Positions 35,736 through 45,431 of a DNA stretch of 59,594 nucleotides are shown in pieces. The stretch's first letter is position 1. Each line of letters opens with the position of its first letter. The notes under the pieces are model-generated. The model was not told where the DNA came from. It did no database searches and saw only the letters and a program-made list of their open reading frames with translations. The stretch is from SXIZ01 sp040079795 (GTDB lineage Bacteria; Pseudomonadota; Gammaproteobacteria; Methylococcales; Methylomonadaceae), in NCBI GenBank assembly GCA_040079795.1, contig JBEBJQ010000015.1, positions 1 to 59,594 on the forward strand. Reading direction: 5' to 3'. A program made the translations under genes and the position numbers.

Positions 35736-37484
35736 CTAAAGGGTCTTTAGATATTCAATCAATGCCCACTTTTCCGCATCGCCTAAAGCCGTCCCGTAAT
35801 CATGCCCGGTATTCGCATTACCTGGCAGTAAGGTATTGAACAAACTGGTTGCTGCTTCAGCACGGGTGACAAAGCCAACCTTAACCGGATCCATTTCCCA
35901 GCTGCCGACATTAAATTGTTTGACGCGCTGCTCCGGTTTTTGGAGTAACTCCCAGAGATTGGGTACTGACCCATTATGTAAATAGGGCGCTGAAGCCCAG
36001 ATTCCATTTAGTGGCCTTGCTTTATAGCTGGCTGGCCGCTGACAGTCAGGAACCTGCCCAACCGAATCACAGTGCACTTTTAGCGCATTTTTAGCAACTG
36101 CCGTTTTAAACGCAGACACACTTTCCAACACCTTCTCTGGTTTGATTCCATCTCCTAAAATACCCGAAACAACATAGCTTACTAATTTAGCGTTAGATGA
36201 CTGCGCACCAAATAAGGCTGTATTTGGTTCTAAAGGAGATTCAGCTTGCCCTTCCAAAATGCCGGTTTTAAACTTGGGCATTAACCTATTACTGGCAGCT
36301 AACGAATCAGTACCAACGGCCTTTACCGGGATAAAATTAGCCTTAATGCTCCGCTCAGGATCGTTACGATTGATGTTTGCGTGACAACTCATGCAATACG
36401 CCGCAAATAGCGGTTTGCCTCTTTCTACCTGTTGTTGATCAATAACCGGCAAGATTTGTTCAGGCCATAAAGGTGACCAAAGTTTGGCTAAAAGGGCATT
36501 TAAACGGTTTAAATTATTAATATTGATATGGTGGGTAAGTTTAATACTTGCCCTACCCACATTATCAGCCGCTTGCAGGCGTAAATCACCAAATGCCCCC
36601 ACTGCCTCACCGAGGTTACGCACATAAGCACCTACACCTGCATTTACCGCAGAACCACTCCATTGCACAACATCATACTGTGGGGTATCCCAAAGCACGG
36701 GGAAAGATACTGGCGCATTAACTAAGCTTGCATTGCCTGGTTCATTCAGTGCAAAAACTGCTAGCTCGTTAAAAAGCGTGCCGAAAGCATCCAACCGCCC
36801 GTAGCCATTAGGATGCGGCGGATGATTAATTGAAACCCGCTGCCCCAATTTAATGCTGGTTTTTGACATTTGCTTCTTTAAATAGGCGACAGCAGCCGCT
36901 GTTGAATGCCGGCCTAAAACCAGTGCCGCAAAGCGTTTAAATTTGTCATTATTATCAACTGTTTGTTGCAAGGAAAAGGCAATTTGCGTGATAAACCGGT
37001 CAAAATCATGGTGTGCAGCCCCCCCTTCAACCAAAGCCCCTTTACCTTTATAAGCAACTTTACCGGTATGGCAGGCTGCACAGGTAACACCAAAATACCT
37101 AACACCAACGTTATCTGTATCAGCTACAAAGCCAATTGGCAAACCGTCCGGATTCCATTTCGGATCGCCTGGCGCTGCAATAAAACGATACCCTTCAAGG
37201 TTTTCTTTAGCCCTAATCAATTGCTTGCTATCAGATTGTTCAAGCGCCAAAAACCATTTATAAGGCACAATCCGCGATCCTTGACTGGTATAGCGCCACA
37301 TCATTCTATTTTCAGTATCCCAGTTTTGATCCAGATATTCAGGTTTTTTCTCAACTGAATCGACTTTGCGATAGGCATTATTTAGATATATATCAGGCGA
37401 ATCAACACTGGCTTGCTTAGACTGATCGGAACAGGCAATACATAGAAACATAAAAGCACCCCCTGCCCAAAATCTATTGTTCAT
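35736..37484 (-). CDS. Di-heme c-type cytochrome (RoxA/MauG-like), probable lipoprotein
   Basis: A 582-residue paralogue of the following gene. The N-terminus MNNRFWAGGAFMFLCIACSD looks like a lipoprotein signal with Cys18, so it may be membrane-anchored where its partner is soluble. Heme sites are CAACH at 135-139 and CMSCH at about 364-368; the C-terminal ASAPYLHNGSVPNLWELLQK is the family motif. The second site differs (CMSCH against CAACH). The 66-base gap to the next gene and shared strand suggest an operon of two di-heme enzymes. Confidence 0.8.
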   Translation of the reverse strand: MNNRFWAGGAFMFLCIACSDQSKQASVDSPDIYLNNAYRKVDSVEKKPEYLDQNWDTENRMMWRYTSQGSRIVPYKWFLALEQSDSKQLIRAKENLEGYRFIAAPGDPKWNPDGLPIGFVADTDNVGVRYFGVTCAACHTGKVAYKGKGALVEGGAAHHDFDRFITQIAFSLQQTVDNNDKFKRFAALVLGRHSTAAAVAYLKKQMSKTSIKLGQRVSINHPPHPNGYGRLDAFGTLFNELAVFALNEPGNASLVNAPVSFPVLWDTPQYDVVQWSGSAVNAGVGAYVRNLGEAVGAFGDLRLQAADNVGRASIKLTHHININNLNRLNALLAKLWSPLWPEQILPVIDQQQVERGKPLFAAYCMSCHANINRNDPERSIKANFIPVKAVGTDSLAASNRLMPKFKTGILEGQAESPLEPNTALFGAQSSNAKLVSYVVSGILGDGIKPEKVLESVSAFKTAVAKNALKVHCDSVGQVPDCQRPASYKARPLNGIWASAPYLHNGSVPNLWELLQKPEQRVKQFNVGSWEMDPVKVGFVTRAEAATSLFNTLLPGNANTGHDYGTALGDAEKWALIEYLKTL

Positions 37485-38026
37485 GTTAATTTCCCGTCAA
37501 ACCGTAACCCTTTAAGCTTCAAAATATATCCCTAAGCACATTGGAAAAACAAATAATTACGGTTATTAGACCAAGTACCTGGCAAAAAACCGGCCTGAAA
37601 TTTTGAAACATAAATACAGCTTGGAAAAAGTGCTTCTGTTCTCCTGAACGATATTCCCACGCAGGCTCTAATGATAAGTAAACACAAGCAAACTCAGCGC
37701 GAACTTGAAGCTATGAGCCTCCATTCACCGTATTAGGAAAACCCAAACCGTCGAATGAATTCTGATTTTTTAAGCTTACGGGGACTGCTTATCGCCCAGT
37801 TTAATGAAATATTAAAATTATTCTGTGAACTATTTCACACAATAACTCAATTATTCGAAACAGATAAGTAACGTAGAAAAAGCAAAGCCACCAAAAAAAC
37901 TGGCGCTCTCTTTAAGAATTGGAGGGTTAGGGGCTTTAAAAAGAATAAAAGTAATACGCGTTATTTCATAGGCGTTTCCTGAATATCGAAGCAGTTGGAG
38001 AGTGTAAACTTAATTACTGATATTAA
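37485..38026. other. Intergenic region upstream of the di-heme cytochromes
   Basis: About 540 bases, with genes on the minus strand at both sides. It should hold the promoter of the cytochrome pair. No clear promoter, palindrome or small gene was found by eye. Confidence 0.4.
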
Positions 38027-38524
38027 TCATGATAGTGCAGCCAAAGCTGCTTCATAATTAGGTTCATGCGCGATCTCAGCGACCAATTCAGAATATATAA
38101 CTGTATCTTGCTCATCTATAATAATGACCGCTCGCGCCGTTAAACCCGCCAAGATACTATCGGTTAACATAACCCCATAATCGCGCGCAAAGCTGGAACG
38201 AAAAGTGGATAAAGCTACAACGTCCTTTATGCCTTCAGTCGAGCAAAAACGATCTTGCGCAAACGGTAAATCAGCCGAAACAACCAATACCATTGTGTTA
38301 TCCAACCCCGCTGCTTTTTGGTTAAATCTGCGCGTAGAGGCAGCACAAGTTGGAGTATCTAAACTCGGCAAAATATTCAACAACTTTTTTTTGCCGCTAT
38401 AACTGGCAAGCGTGACCTCCATCAACTTGCCATTAACTAAACGAAAATCGGGGGCTTTGCTACCGATACTGGGTAATTCACCCGAAGTATGAAGAGGTTT
38501 GCCTTGGAAAGTAATCGTTGCCAT
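38027..38524 (-). CDS. tpx: Thiol peroxidase
   Basis: A 165-residue peroxiredoxin of the Tpx class. Peroxidatic Cys60 lies in SLDTPTCAASTRRFN and resolving Cys94 in QDRFCSTEGIKD, the spacing of Tpx; the start MATITFQGKPLHTSGELP is the family N-terminus. It reduces hydrogen and alkyl hydroperoxides with thioredoxin in the cytoplasm or periplasm. Its neighbours are the peroxidase-like di-heme cytochromes, which fits an oxidant-defence setting. Confidence 0.96.
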   Translation of the reverse strand: MATITFQGKPLHTSGELPSIGSKAPDFRLVNGKLMEVTLASYSGKKKLLNILPSLDTPTCAASTRRFNQKAAGLDNTMVLVVSADLPFAQDRFCSTEGIKDVVALSTFRSSFARDYGVMLTDSILAGLTARAVIIIDEQDTVIYSELVAEIAHEPNYEAALAALS

Positions 38525-38927
38525 GAAGTTATCCTAGTATCTGAAAATGGATGAAAAAGCATATTTTACTTAACAATCATGGGTATTGTTGCATTCTTTA
38601 ACTGTAAAATCGGTCTTTCACCTTCCGCGTAATACCTAAAATACAACTAGGATAAAAACCACAGATTGTGCCTTATAACCTTTCATATTATAATCAGTAC
38701 ATTATAAATTTAGAAAAACAAGTAGTCAGCAGTATAAAACCCAAAATGCCAAAAATTCGGTTTTAGCGTTTGATAAATTAAGAAAGTAAAACTCAAACCA
38801 TAAATTGGCAGCTCAGCGCGTTCTAGTAAATTCCCACTGAAAAGAGTTTTAACCTTCCTGCCTCCGCTGACAGTCTTTTTAACGCCCCCGTTGACTAACC
38901 AGTCTTAAATTCCGATCTGCCAATACC
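38525..38927. other. Divergent intergenic region between tpx and the diguanylate cyclase
   Basis: About 400 AT-rich bases separating divergent genes, so both promoters should lie here. No operator-like palindrome or small gene was found. Confidence 0.4.
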
Positions 38928-39872
38928 ATGACAACTCTAAGACAAGCTTTGGCAAATACTGAATTATTTCAGGATATCCCGGATGAGCTTTTACAGCAAG
39001 TACTGGAACATGCAAACCCTTTGAAATTAAAACCCGGTTTGATATTACTTTCACCTGAAGTTGAGAACCATCATATCTATATACTGCTTTCAGGCTTACT
39101 CACGCTACATTTCAACTCACCGGATAGCCCAAGTGTAAAGGAATTTCAAAAAGGGCAATCCGTCGGTGAATTGTCGATCATCGATAACATGCTCCCTTCC
39201 GGCTATGTAAAAACCCAAAAGAGCTCCCTGGTATTTCCGGTGCATCGGGATTTTTTACACAATATACTTACCAGCATAAACCCGGTTACACGTAACCTAC
39301 TTCGTTTGCTCACCCGCAGAATGAAGGACAATATTCACCGTACGATCATAGATCAATCAAACATCCTAAACCTCACCCATCAGGCTAATATTGACGCATT
39401 GACAGGTCTTTTCAACCGGCGTTGGTTAGATAATGCCATTCCACGATTTCTTGCCCAAGCAGCCAAACTTGAACAACCCTTATGCCTATTAATGATCGAT
39501 ATCGATCATTTCAAAAACTATAATGATACCCAAGGCCACTTGGGTGGGGATCATGCGCTAATTCAAATGGGCAATTTACTACAAACCAAAATTAGACCCA
39601 ATGACTTCGCTGTTCGTTATGGTGGCGAAGAATTTATGGTGGTACTAAGCAATACCCGACAAAGTAATGGCATTATAGTGGCGGAAAATATCCGTTTAGA
39701 AATAGAAAAACTAACCATGACCCAAGCAGATGGATCTGCCATCTCCGGCATTACCGCCTCAATCGGTTTGGCGTTGAGTAATCCCGACTCTTCACAATTG
39801 TCTATCATTGCTGAAGCTGATAAGAATCTTTATCGAGCCAAACAAAACGGGCGCAATTGTGTGAAATATTAA
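38928..39872 (+). CDS. Diguanylate cyclase with cNMP-binding-like sensor domain
   Basis: A 314-residue soluble protein. Residues about 10-125 form a cyclic-nucleotide-binding-like beta-roll (LFQDIPDELLQQVL, GQSVGELSIIDNMLPSGYVK). Residues about 155-314 are a GGDEF domain with the intact active-site GGEEF at 232-236 and an inhibitory I-site RxxD at 223-226. It should make cyclic di-GMP and be product-inhibited. It faces tpx across a divergent promoter region. The cNMP-like domain may sense a ligand or mediate contacts. Confidence 0.93.
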   Translation: MTTLRQALANTELFQDIPDELLQQVLEHANPLKLKPGLILLSPEVENHHIYILLSGLLTLHFNSPDSPSVKEFQKGQSVGELSIIDNMLPSGYVKTQKSSLVFPVHRDFLHNILTSINPVTRNLLRLLTRRMKDNIHRTIIDQSNILNLTHQANIDALTGLFNRRWLDNAIPRFLAQAAKLEQPLCLLMIDIDHFKNYNDTQGHLGGDHALIQMGNLLQTKIRPNDFAVRYGGEEFMVVLSNTRQSNGIIVAENIRLEIEKLTMTQADGSAISGITASIGLALSNPDSSQLSIIAEADKNLYRAKQNGRNCVKY

Positions 39873-39967
39873 TAGCAAACCAATAGCTTGCGAAACAATA
39901 GGGCTTTGGAAGTTTTTTCGGCTGCGTTAATAATGAAAGACAACTAGCTGACGTTACCAGATTAAAC

Positions 39968-41386
39968 TTACTTAACTGTTTTAGATTTTTGTCTGAGGTG
40001 TTGCGGAAGGCGCTTACTTTTTTTCTCTTCCCTAAAAGTCATTGGCTGCTTTTTAAGCAAATTCTTTCTGGTATCGAACGGATTATCCGGCGACCTGAAC
40101 TCTATGCGTATCGGTGTACCCAATAATTTTAGTTTTTGTCTGAAGAAATTAACCAAATACCCCTTATAAGAGCCAGGCACGGCATCGGTTTGTATACCGT
40201 GGATGATAATGATTGGTGGATTTTTCCCCCCTTGATGGGCGTATTTTAGTTTTATACGCCGCCCATTAACTAATGGGGGTTGATGGGTGGTGGTAGCTTC
40301 TTGCAGTAATTTACTCAGCGCCGGGGTGGACATGTCAATCATGGTTGAATCATACAACTTATGTACGACATCAAACAATTTACCTACCCCACTGCCATGT
40401 AACGCTGAGATCGGGTGTTTTTCGGCAAAATCCAAAAAGGATAGCTTTACATCAAGCTGCCGCTTAATTAATTCGCGTTGCTCATTGCTTAACCCATCCC
40501 ATTTATTTAGGCCAATAATCAGCGGTCGACCTGCTTCCAATACCAACCCTAACAAATGTGCGTCCTGATCGGTAATGCCTTCACTGGCATCAATCAAGTA
40601 AATTACGACGTTGGCTTTTTCAATAGCCTGTAGGGATTTAATAACGCTGAATTTTTCAACCACCAAGGATATTTTCGCGCGTCTGCGCATACCGGCGGTA
40701 TCAATCAACGTAAACCGCCGGTCATTCCGCTCAAAGGGAATAAAAATACTATCCCGGGTTGTACCCGGCTCATCAAATACGACAACCCGTTCTTCACCCA
40801 GCAATCGGTTTACCAGCGTAGATTTGCCAACGTTAGGTCTCCCCACAATAGCAATAGCAATGCCTAAATCCGCTTCTGCTTCAGGTTGTTCAGTTTCAGG
40901 TACCAGGGCATCAATACAGTTAAGCAGTTCAACAACACCCCTACCATGTGAGGCGGCAATAGTAATAGGCTCGCCTAAGGCCAAGCTATGAAAATCATTT
41001 TTAACCAAATCGGCGTTGAGCCCATCCACTTTATTGGCAACCACAATAATGGGTTTGCCTAATTTACGCAGGGAATCCGCAATGACTTGATCTGAGGCAT
41101 TGATGCCCTCACGGGCATCAACTAGGAAAAAGACAACATCAGCTTCTTCCAAGGCTATCTGGACTTGTTTGCGGGAAAAATTATCCACACCTTCTGCATC
41201 ATCCGCAATACCGCCCGTGTCAACCACCAGACAATCGCGGTTACCGCGCTTTACCCGCCCATATTGACGATCACGGGTCAGCCCGGGATAATCAGCAACC
41301 AGCGCTTCGCGACTACGGGTTAAATAATTAAATAATGTCGATTTTCCTACGTTTGGCCGCCCAACCAGAGCTATTACGGGTAACAT
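39968..41386 (-). CDS. der: Ribosome biogenesis GTPase Der (EngA)
   Basis: A 472-residue double GTPase: two G1 motifs GRPNVGKSTLFN (about 8-19) and GRPNVGKSTLVN (about 182-193), DTGG/DTAG switch-2 motifs, ANKVD and GLNKWD for guanine binding, and a C-terminal KH-like domain (about 370-450) ending in a basic tail. It acts in 50S subunit assembly. It is the last gene of the run ndk-rlmN-pilW-hisS-yfgM-bamB-der and starts 5 bases after bamB, as in most gammaproteobacteria. Confidence 0.98.
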   Translation of the reverse strand: MLPVIALVGRPNVGKSTLFNYLTRSREALVADYPGLTRDRQYGRVKRGNRDCLVVDTGGIADDAEGVDNFSRKQVQIALEEADVVFFLVDAREGINASDQVIADSLRKLGKPIIVVANKVDGLNADLVKNDFHSLALGEPITIAASHGRGVVELLNCIDALVPETEQPEAEADLGIAIAIVGRPNVGKSTLVNRLLGEERVVVFDEPGTTRDSIFIPFERNDRRFTLIDTAGMRRRAKISLVVEKFSVIKSLQAIEKANVVIYLIDASEGITDQDAHLLGLVLEAGRPLIIGLNKWDGLSNEQRELIKRQLDVKLSFLDFAEKHPISALHGSGVGKLFDVVHKLYDSTMIDMSTPALSKLLQEATTTHQPPLVNGRRIKLKYAHQGGKNPPIIIIHGIQTDAVPGSYKGYLVNFFRQKLKLLGTPIRIEFRSPDNPFDTRKNLLKKQPMTFREEKKSKRLPQHLRQKSKTVK

Positions 41387-41391
41387 TGTTT

Positions 41392-42576
41392 TTACCGAGC
41401 CTTTAAGGCGGCAAGCGTGCCGTCTTTTGCGTAAACATATACCACATTATCCTTAATCACCGGTGCCACGGCAACACCATCAGAATCTACTTGTAAACGC
41501 CCCAATTGCCGACCATCAGCTACCGATAACCAATGTACATACCCTTCAAAATCAGCCACGACGACATATTCCCCATAGGCCACTGCTGCCGTCAATCGCC
41601 GTTGATGTAAATCTTTTTGTTTCCATAACGAAACACCATTACGTTGATCAAGCTGATAAACATCACTTGCTGCATCTGTCACGTACAGATAACGCCCTGC
41701 CTGACTTATTCCGGAAAATGCCGAGATGTCTTCATTGCGCCAAACGATATTGCCATTGTTGGTTTGTGCCGCGCTGATGCCGCCCTGATAGCTGGCAATA
41801 AAAATAACCCCGTCCTGTATCAAAGGATCGGAATCCAAATCCACCAAACGTTCCACTTCAGAACGCCCCTGCGGCATGGCAATACTTACTTCCCAAATTT
41901 GCCGGCCATCTTTAAGCCGCAAAGCCAGTAACTTACCATTGTCAAACCCGCCGATCAGCATGTCGCCTTCAACCACCGGCGTACCGCTACCCCGCAGACT
42001 TAATGCAGGGACACTACGATCAAATTCCCACCGTTTATAACCATCCCGTTCATTTAATGCCACCATGCGGCCATCAACGGATCGGATAATCACGATACCC
42101 TCAGCGATAACCGGAATCGACAAGACCTCACTGGATACCCGGGCTTTCCAAAGTTGATGCCCATTCTCAGGGTTCAGGGCGATCACTTCTGCATGGCTAC
42201 TCACAAAAACCAATGCCTCACGGCCTAAACCGGGACCCGCCGATAGAGGAAAACCGGTTTCAACTTCCCATTGCTCAGCCCCTGTGCGCGGATCTAACGC
42301 TTTGACCAAACCGTTACTATCGGCTACAAAAACACTTTTATCAGTCACCACTGGCATTAACTTAAAATACCGCTCTCCAGGACCTTGGCCGATCGTTTCT
42401 TTCCACAGCACCTCGGCTTCAAGTTCAGGCGTATATTCAGTTAAGACTGCGGGTGGCTCAAGATTGTCAGCACCAAAGACATACTCCGAAACCCCCGTAG
42501 CCGCTTCATCCAAGGTTTCTATTATGCTACAACCGGTTAAACCAAGCGTGATGAGTAAAAAAATAACTTTGCGCAT
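41392..42576 (-). CDS. bamB: Outer membrane assembly lipoprotein BamB
   Basis: A 394-residue lipoprotein with lipobox LTGC (Cys16) and eight beta-propeller blades with repeated W/A-x-x-G motifs (for example VKALDPRTGAEQWEVETG, VIALNPENGHQLWKARV). It is a subunit of the BAM complex that inserts outer-membrane proteins. It sits between der and the yfgM gene in the usual order. Confidence 0.97.
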   Translation of the reverse strand: MRKVIFLLITLGLTGCSIIETLDEAATGVSEYVFGADNLEPPAVLTEYTPELEAEVLWKETIGQGPGERYFKLMPVVTDKSVFVADSNGLVKALDPRTGAEQWEVETGFPLSAGPGLGREALVFVSSHAEVIALNPENGHQLWKARVSSEVLSIPVIAEGIVIIRSVDGRMVALNERDGYKRWEFDRSVPALSLRGSGTPVVEGDMLIGGFDNGKLLALRLKDGRQIWEVSIAMPQGRSEVERLVDLDSDPLIQDGVIFIASYQGGISAAQTNNGNIVWRNEDISAFSGISQAGRYLYVTDAASDVYQLDQRNGVSLWKQKDLHQRRLTAAVAYGEYVVVADFEGYVHWLSVADGRQLGRLQVDSDGVAVAPVIKDNVVYVYAKDGTLAALKAR

Positions 42577-42589
42577 GAGTAATTACAGT

Positions 42590-43306
42590 CTATTTTGCTG
42601 CTGCGGGTACCGGAGCCATTGAATTTACAGGCGCAGGCGACGGTGATGCTTTATTATCGGAAATTGCGGGTGGTTTGACAGGCAACACCGTCAAATCGTC
42701 TAATTTAAATTGTAAAAGCGGTGACTGCGCACCTTCCCGAAGTGCCGTTTCGTAAGCTGTCCTTGCTTCATCTACCCGATTAAGCGCGACGTACAAATCC
42801 CCTTTCAATTCTTCATAATTGCTACTAAAGCCTTTTATTGAAGCGGCATCGGTTTCAGCAATCAATTTCAATCCTTGCTCATATTCACCCGTTGCAAGCA
42901 ATAAACTTAACAAACGAATTCTAGCGACGTTTTTTAAAGTATTATCACCAGTCGCAATCGCTTTTTCCAAAATCACCTTAGCGGCCGGGAAGTCCCCTGT
43001 TTGTACTTTGGTTTTAGCCTGAAATAACGCCGCATAACCTGCATACATAGTTGAATCATATTGCAAGCCTAAAGTCTGGGCCAGTTTATCGACCTGTTCT
43101 GTTTGGTCTTTGCTATTTGCAGCCATCAATTGCTCATAAACCGCAGAAGCCTGTAAATGCTTATCACGCTGCTGGGTTTTCCAGAAATCAATCCCGAAAA
43201 TCAAACCCGTACCAACAATAACCCCAATAATGACCGCTTGAGAATTGTCTTTCCACCACCGTTTTACCGCCTCGACCTGCTCTTCTTCTGTATCGTAAAT
43301 AGCCAC
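42590..43306 (-). CDS. yfgM: YfgM family tetratricopeptide ancillary SecYEG/periplasmic protein
   Basis: A 238-residue protein: a single N-terminal helix (residues about 22-43, AVIIGVIVGTGLIFGIDFWK) followed by TPR-like helices and a Pro/Ala-rich tail. This matches YfgM, which associates with the SecYEG translocon and periplasmic chaperones. It lies 13 bases upstream of bamB in the conserved block. Confidence 0.92.
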   Translation of the reverse strand: MAIYDTEEEQVEAVKRWWKDNSQAVIIGVIVGTGLIFGIDFWKTQQRDKHLQASAVYEQLMAANSKDQTEQVDKLAQTLGLQYDSTMYAGYAALFQAKTKVQTGDFPAAKVILEKAIATGDNTLKNVARIRLLSLLLATGEYEQGLKLIAETDAASIKGFSSNYEELKGDLYVALNRVDEARTAYETALREGAQSPLLQFKLDDLTVLPVKPPAISDNKASPSPAPVNSMAPVPAAAK

Positions 43307-43368
43307 TTTTTAAATCTCTACTAGGGTTAAAGTTAGTTGACTCAATGGTTTTAGAAACTTAAATAACA

Positions 43369-44643
43369 TTAACTAAAACAAACGCTTAAATAATCAATTA
43401 TCTCAGTTTGAGACAAACTTTTTTGCTCGGTATCCGTGCGCAAGGCTTTAAGACTGACAGTATTGTGTAACAATTCATCTTCGCCGATGATTAACGCATA
43501 CTGGGCGGCACTTTTATCGGCTTTTTTAAACTGGCTTTTAAAGCTACCGCCACCGCAATTGACTTGCAATTTTAAGCGTGGAATGGCACTGCGCAATGCT
43601 TCAGCAAATCGAAAACCGGCTAATTCTGCGGGTGATCCAACCAAGATCATGTACACATCAACTAAAGACGCATTACAAAAATTGGGCAGTAGCCCTACCA
43701 AAGCCAATAACCTTTCCATGCCCATAGCAAAACCGATAGCATGATTTGGTTTGCCGCCCAATTGCGCAATCAAGCCATCATAGCGGCCACCGGCACAAAC
43801 CGTACCCTGTGCACCTAATTCCGTTGTTACCCACTCAAAAACAGTTTTAGAATAATAATCCAGTCCGCGTACTAAACGGGTATTAATTCGATAAGCAATG
43901 CCTAAGTCATCCAACAGCGCCGTTATTGCATGAAAATGTTCACGGCTTTCAGTTCCCAAAAAATCCATCAACTCCGGCGCATCTGCAACTAAATCTTGCA
44001 TGGCGGGATTTTTAGTATCTAAAATCCTTAAAGGATTGGTTAGCAATCGACGCTGACTGTCTTCATCCAATAAATCCGGATATTTTGAAAAATAGTTAAC
44101 CAATTGCTCACGATAAACCAAGCGTTCTTCAATAGAACCTAACGAGTTAAGCTGTAACTCAAGCTTATCTCGGATACCTAATTTTTTCCATAACCGGTCA
44201 GTGAGCAAAATAATTTCCGCATCAATATCCGGCCCCACCATGCCATAGGTTTCAACGCCTAATTGATAAAACTGCCGATATCGGCCTTTTTGCGGGCGTT
44301 CATGCCGGAACATCGGGCCATAATACCAAAGCCGCTGTTGCTGGTTATGCAGTAAGCCTTGTTCCAGGCAGGCACGTAAACAACCGGCCGTCCCTTCGGG
44401 ACGTAGGGTTAAAGACTCGCCATTGCGATCTTCAAAAGTGTACATTTCCTTTTCAACAATATCGGTAACTTCACCGATAGAGCGCTTAAATAACTCGGTT
44501 TTTTCAAGCAGAGGCAAGCGTATCTCTTGATAACCATATGCACCCAGTACCTCACGGGTTATATTTTCAACCATTTGCCAGAGCGCAGTTTTGTCGGGCA
44601 GCACTTCGTGCATACCTCTTACTGCCTGAATAATATTAGCCAT
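43369..44643 (-). CDS. hisS: Histidyl-tRNA synthetase
   Basis: A 424-residue class II synthetase. Visible motifs: IQAVRGMHEVLPDKTALW at the N-terminus, motif 2 GPMFRHERPQKGRYRQFYQL, the His-binding LVRGLDYYSKTVFEWV, AGGRYDGLIAQLGG and motif 3 GFAMGMERLL. The C-terminal part is the anticodon-binding domain. It charges tRNA-His. Only 11 bases separate it from pilW; in many gammaproteobacteria rodZ and ispG lie between these genes, but neither is present here. Confidence 0.98.
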   Translation of the reverse strand: MANIIQAVRGMHEVLPDKTALWQMVENITREVLGAYGYQEIRLPLLEKTELFKRSIGEVTDIVEKEMYTFEDRNGESLTLRPEGTAGCLRACLEQGLLHNQQQRLWYYGPMFRHERPQKGRYRQFYQLGVETYGMVGPDIDAEIILLTDRLWKKLGIRDKLELQLNSLGSIEERLVYREQLVNYFSKYPDLLDEDSQRRLLTNPLRILDTKNPAMQDLVADAPELMDFLGTESREHFHAITALLDDLGIAYRINTRLVRGLDYYSKTVFEWVTTELGAQGTVCAGGRYDGLIAQLGGKPNHAIGFAMGMERLLALVGLLPNFCNASLVDVYMILVGSPAELAGFRFAEALRSAIPRLKLQVNCGGGSFKSQFKKADKSAAQYALIIGEDELLHNTVSLKALRTDTEQKSLSQTEIIDYLSVCFS

Positions 44644-44654
44644 TTAGAAATTTA

Positions 44655-45431
44655 TTAGTTAGTGTTTAAGCGCTGCGCAGCCCTGACCTGCTTAGCTTCA
44701 TAAGAAGAACCAAAATTTTGCAATAACATCTGTTGATATTGCTCAGCCTGCTGTAGATTCCCCAGGGCTTTTTCTGTTTCAATTGCCACCCATAAACTGC
44801 CGGCGGTATGCCCGGCAATCTCAACATAGCGTTGCATAAACGCCTTGGCGGACAGGAAATTACCCTGCCGATAACTGATCCGTTGCAATTCAAGTAACGC
44901 TGGTGCAAATTTGTCATTGTGTTCTAATGCTTGCCGAAAGTAAGTCTCCGCCTGAGTTTGATTGCCGCGCAATAACTCACACCGTCCAGCATTGGTAAAA
45001 GAAAACCATTTTTTGTCATTTAAAGGCATCTCCATAGCCTTTTTTAAATACACAAAAGCTTCCTCAAATTCACCACGATCACACAAAAACCGTCCAAAAT
45101 TATTTTGGGTACCGGCATTTTCGGGTTGCAAGGATAACGCGGCTTCAAAATGATTTCTGGCATCGGGGTATTGTTTAATTTTTTCGTACAGCACCGCAAT
45201 CGCATCATGCGCCTCGATATTATTGGAATCCATTTCGAGCGCGGACTTCAATTTTTCCAGGGCAACATCCAATTTTCCCATGCGCAAATATTCAACCCCT
45301 AATTTCGCCTGCACGTCCGCTGAAGCCTGACCTGAGCTGGGATTATGACTGCCAGAAGAGGAACAACCCGCCAGTAGCAGAAGCATTAAAACCCCTAAAA
45401 AACCTAAGCAATCACGATGTTGCAACAACAC
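44655..45431 (-). CDS. pilW: Type IV pilus biogenesis lipoprotein PilW (PilF)
   Basis: A 258-residue lipoprotein: a signal with lipobox LLAGC (Cys23), then about five tetratricopeptide repeats (for example VEYLRMGKLDVALEKLKSAL and QTQAETYFRQALEHNDKFAP). PilW/PilF helps the PilQ secretin assemble in the outer membrane. It overlaps the rlmN gene by 20 bases. Confidence 0.93.
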   Translation of the reverse strand: MLLQHRDCLGFLGVLMLLLLAGCSSSGSHNPSSGQASADVQAKLGVEYLRMGKLDVALEKLKSALEMDSNNIEAHDAIAVLYEKIKQYPDARNHFEAALSLQPENAGTQNNFGRFLCDRGEFEEAFVYLKKAMEMPLNDKKWFSFTNAGRCELLRGNQTQAETYFRQALEHNDKFAPALLELQRISYRQGNFLSAKAFMQRYVEIAGHTAGSLWVAIETEKALGNLQQAEQYQQMLLQNFGSSYEAKQVRAAQRLNTN

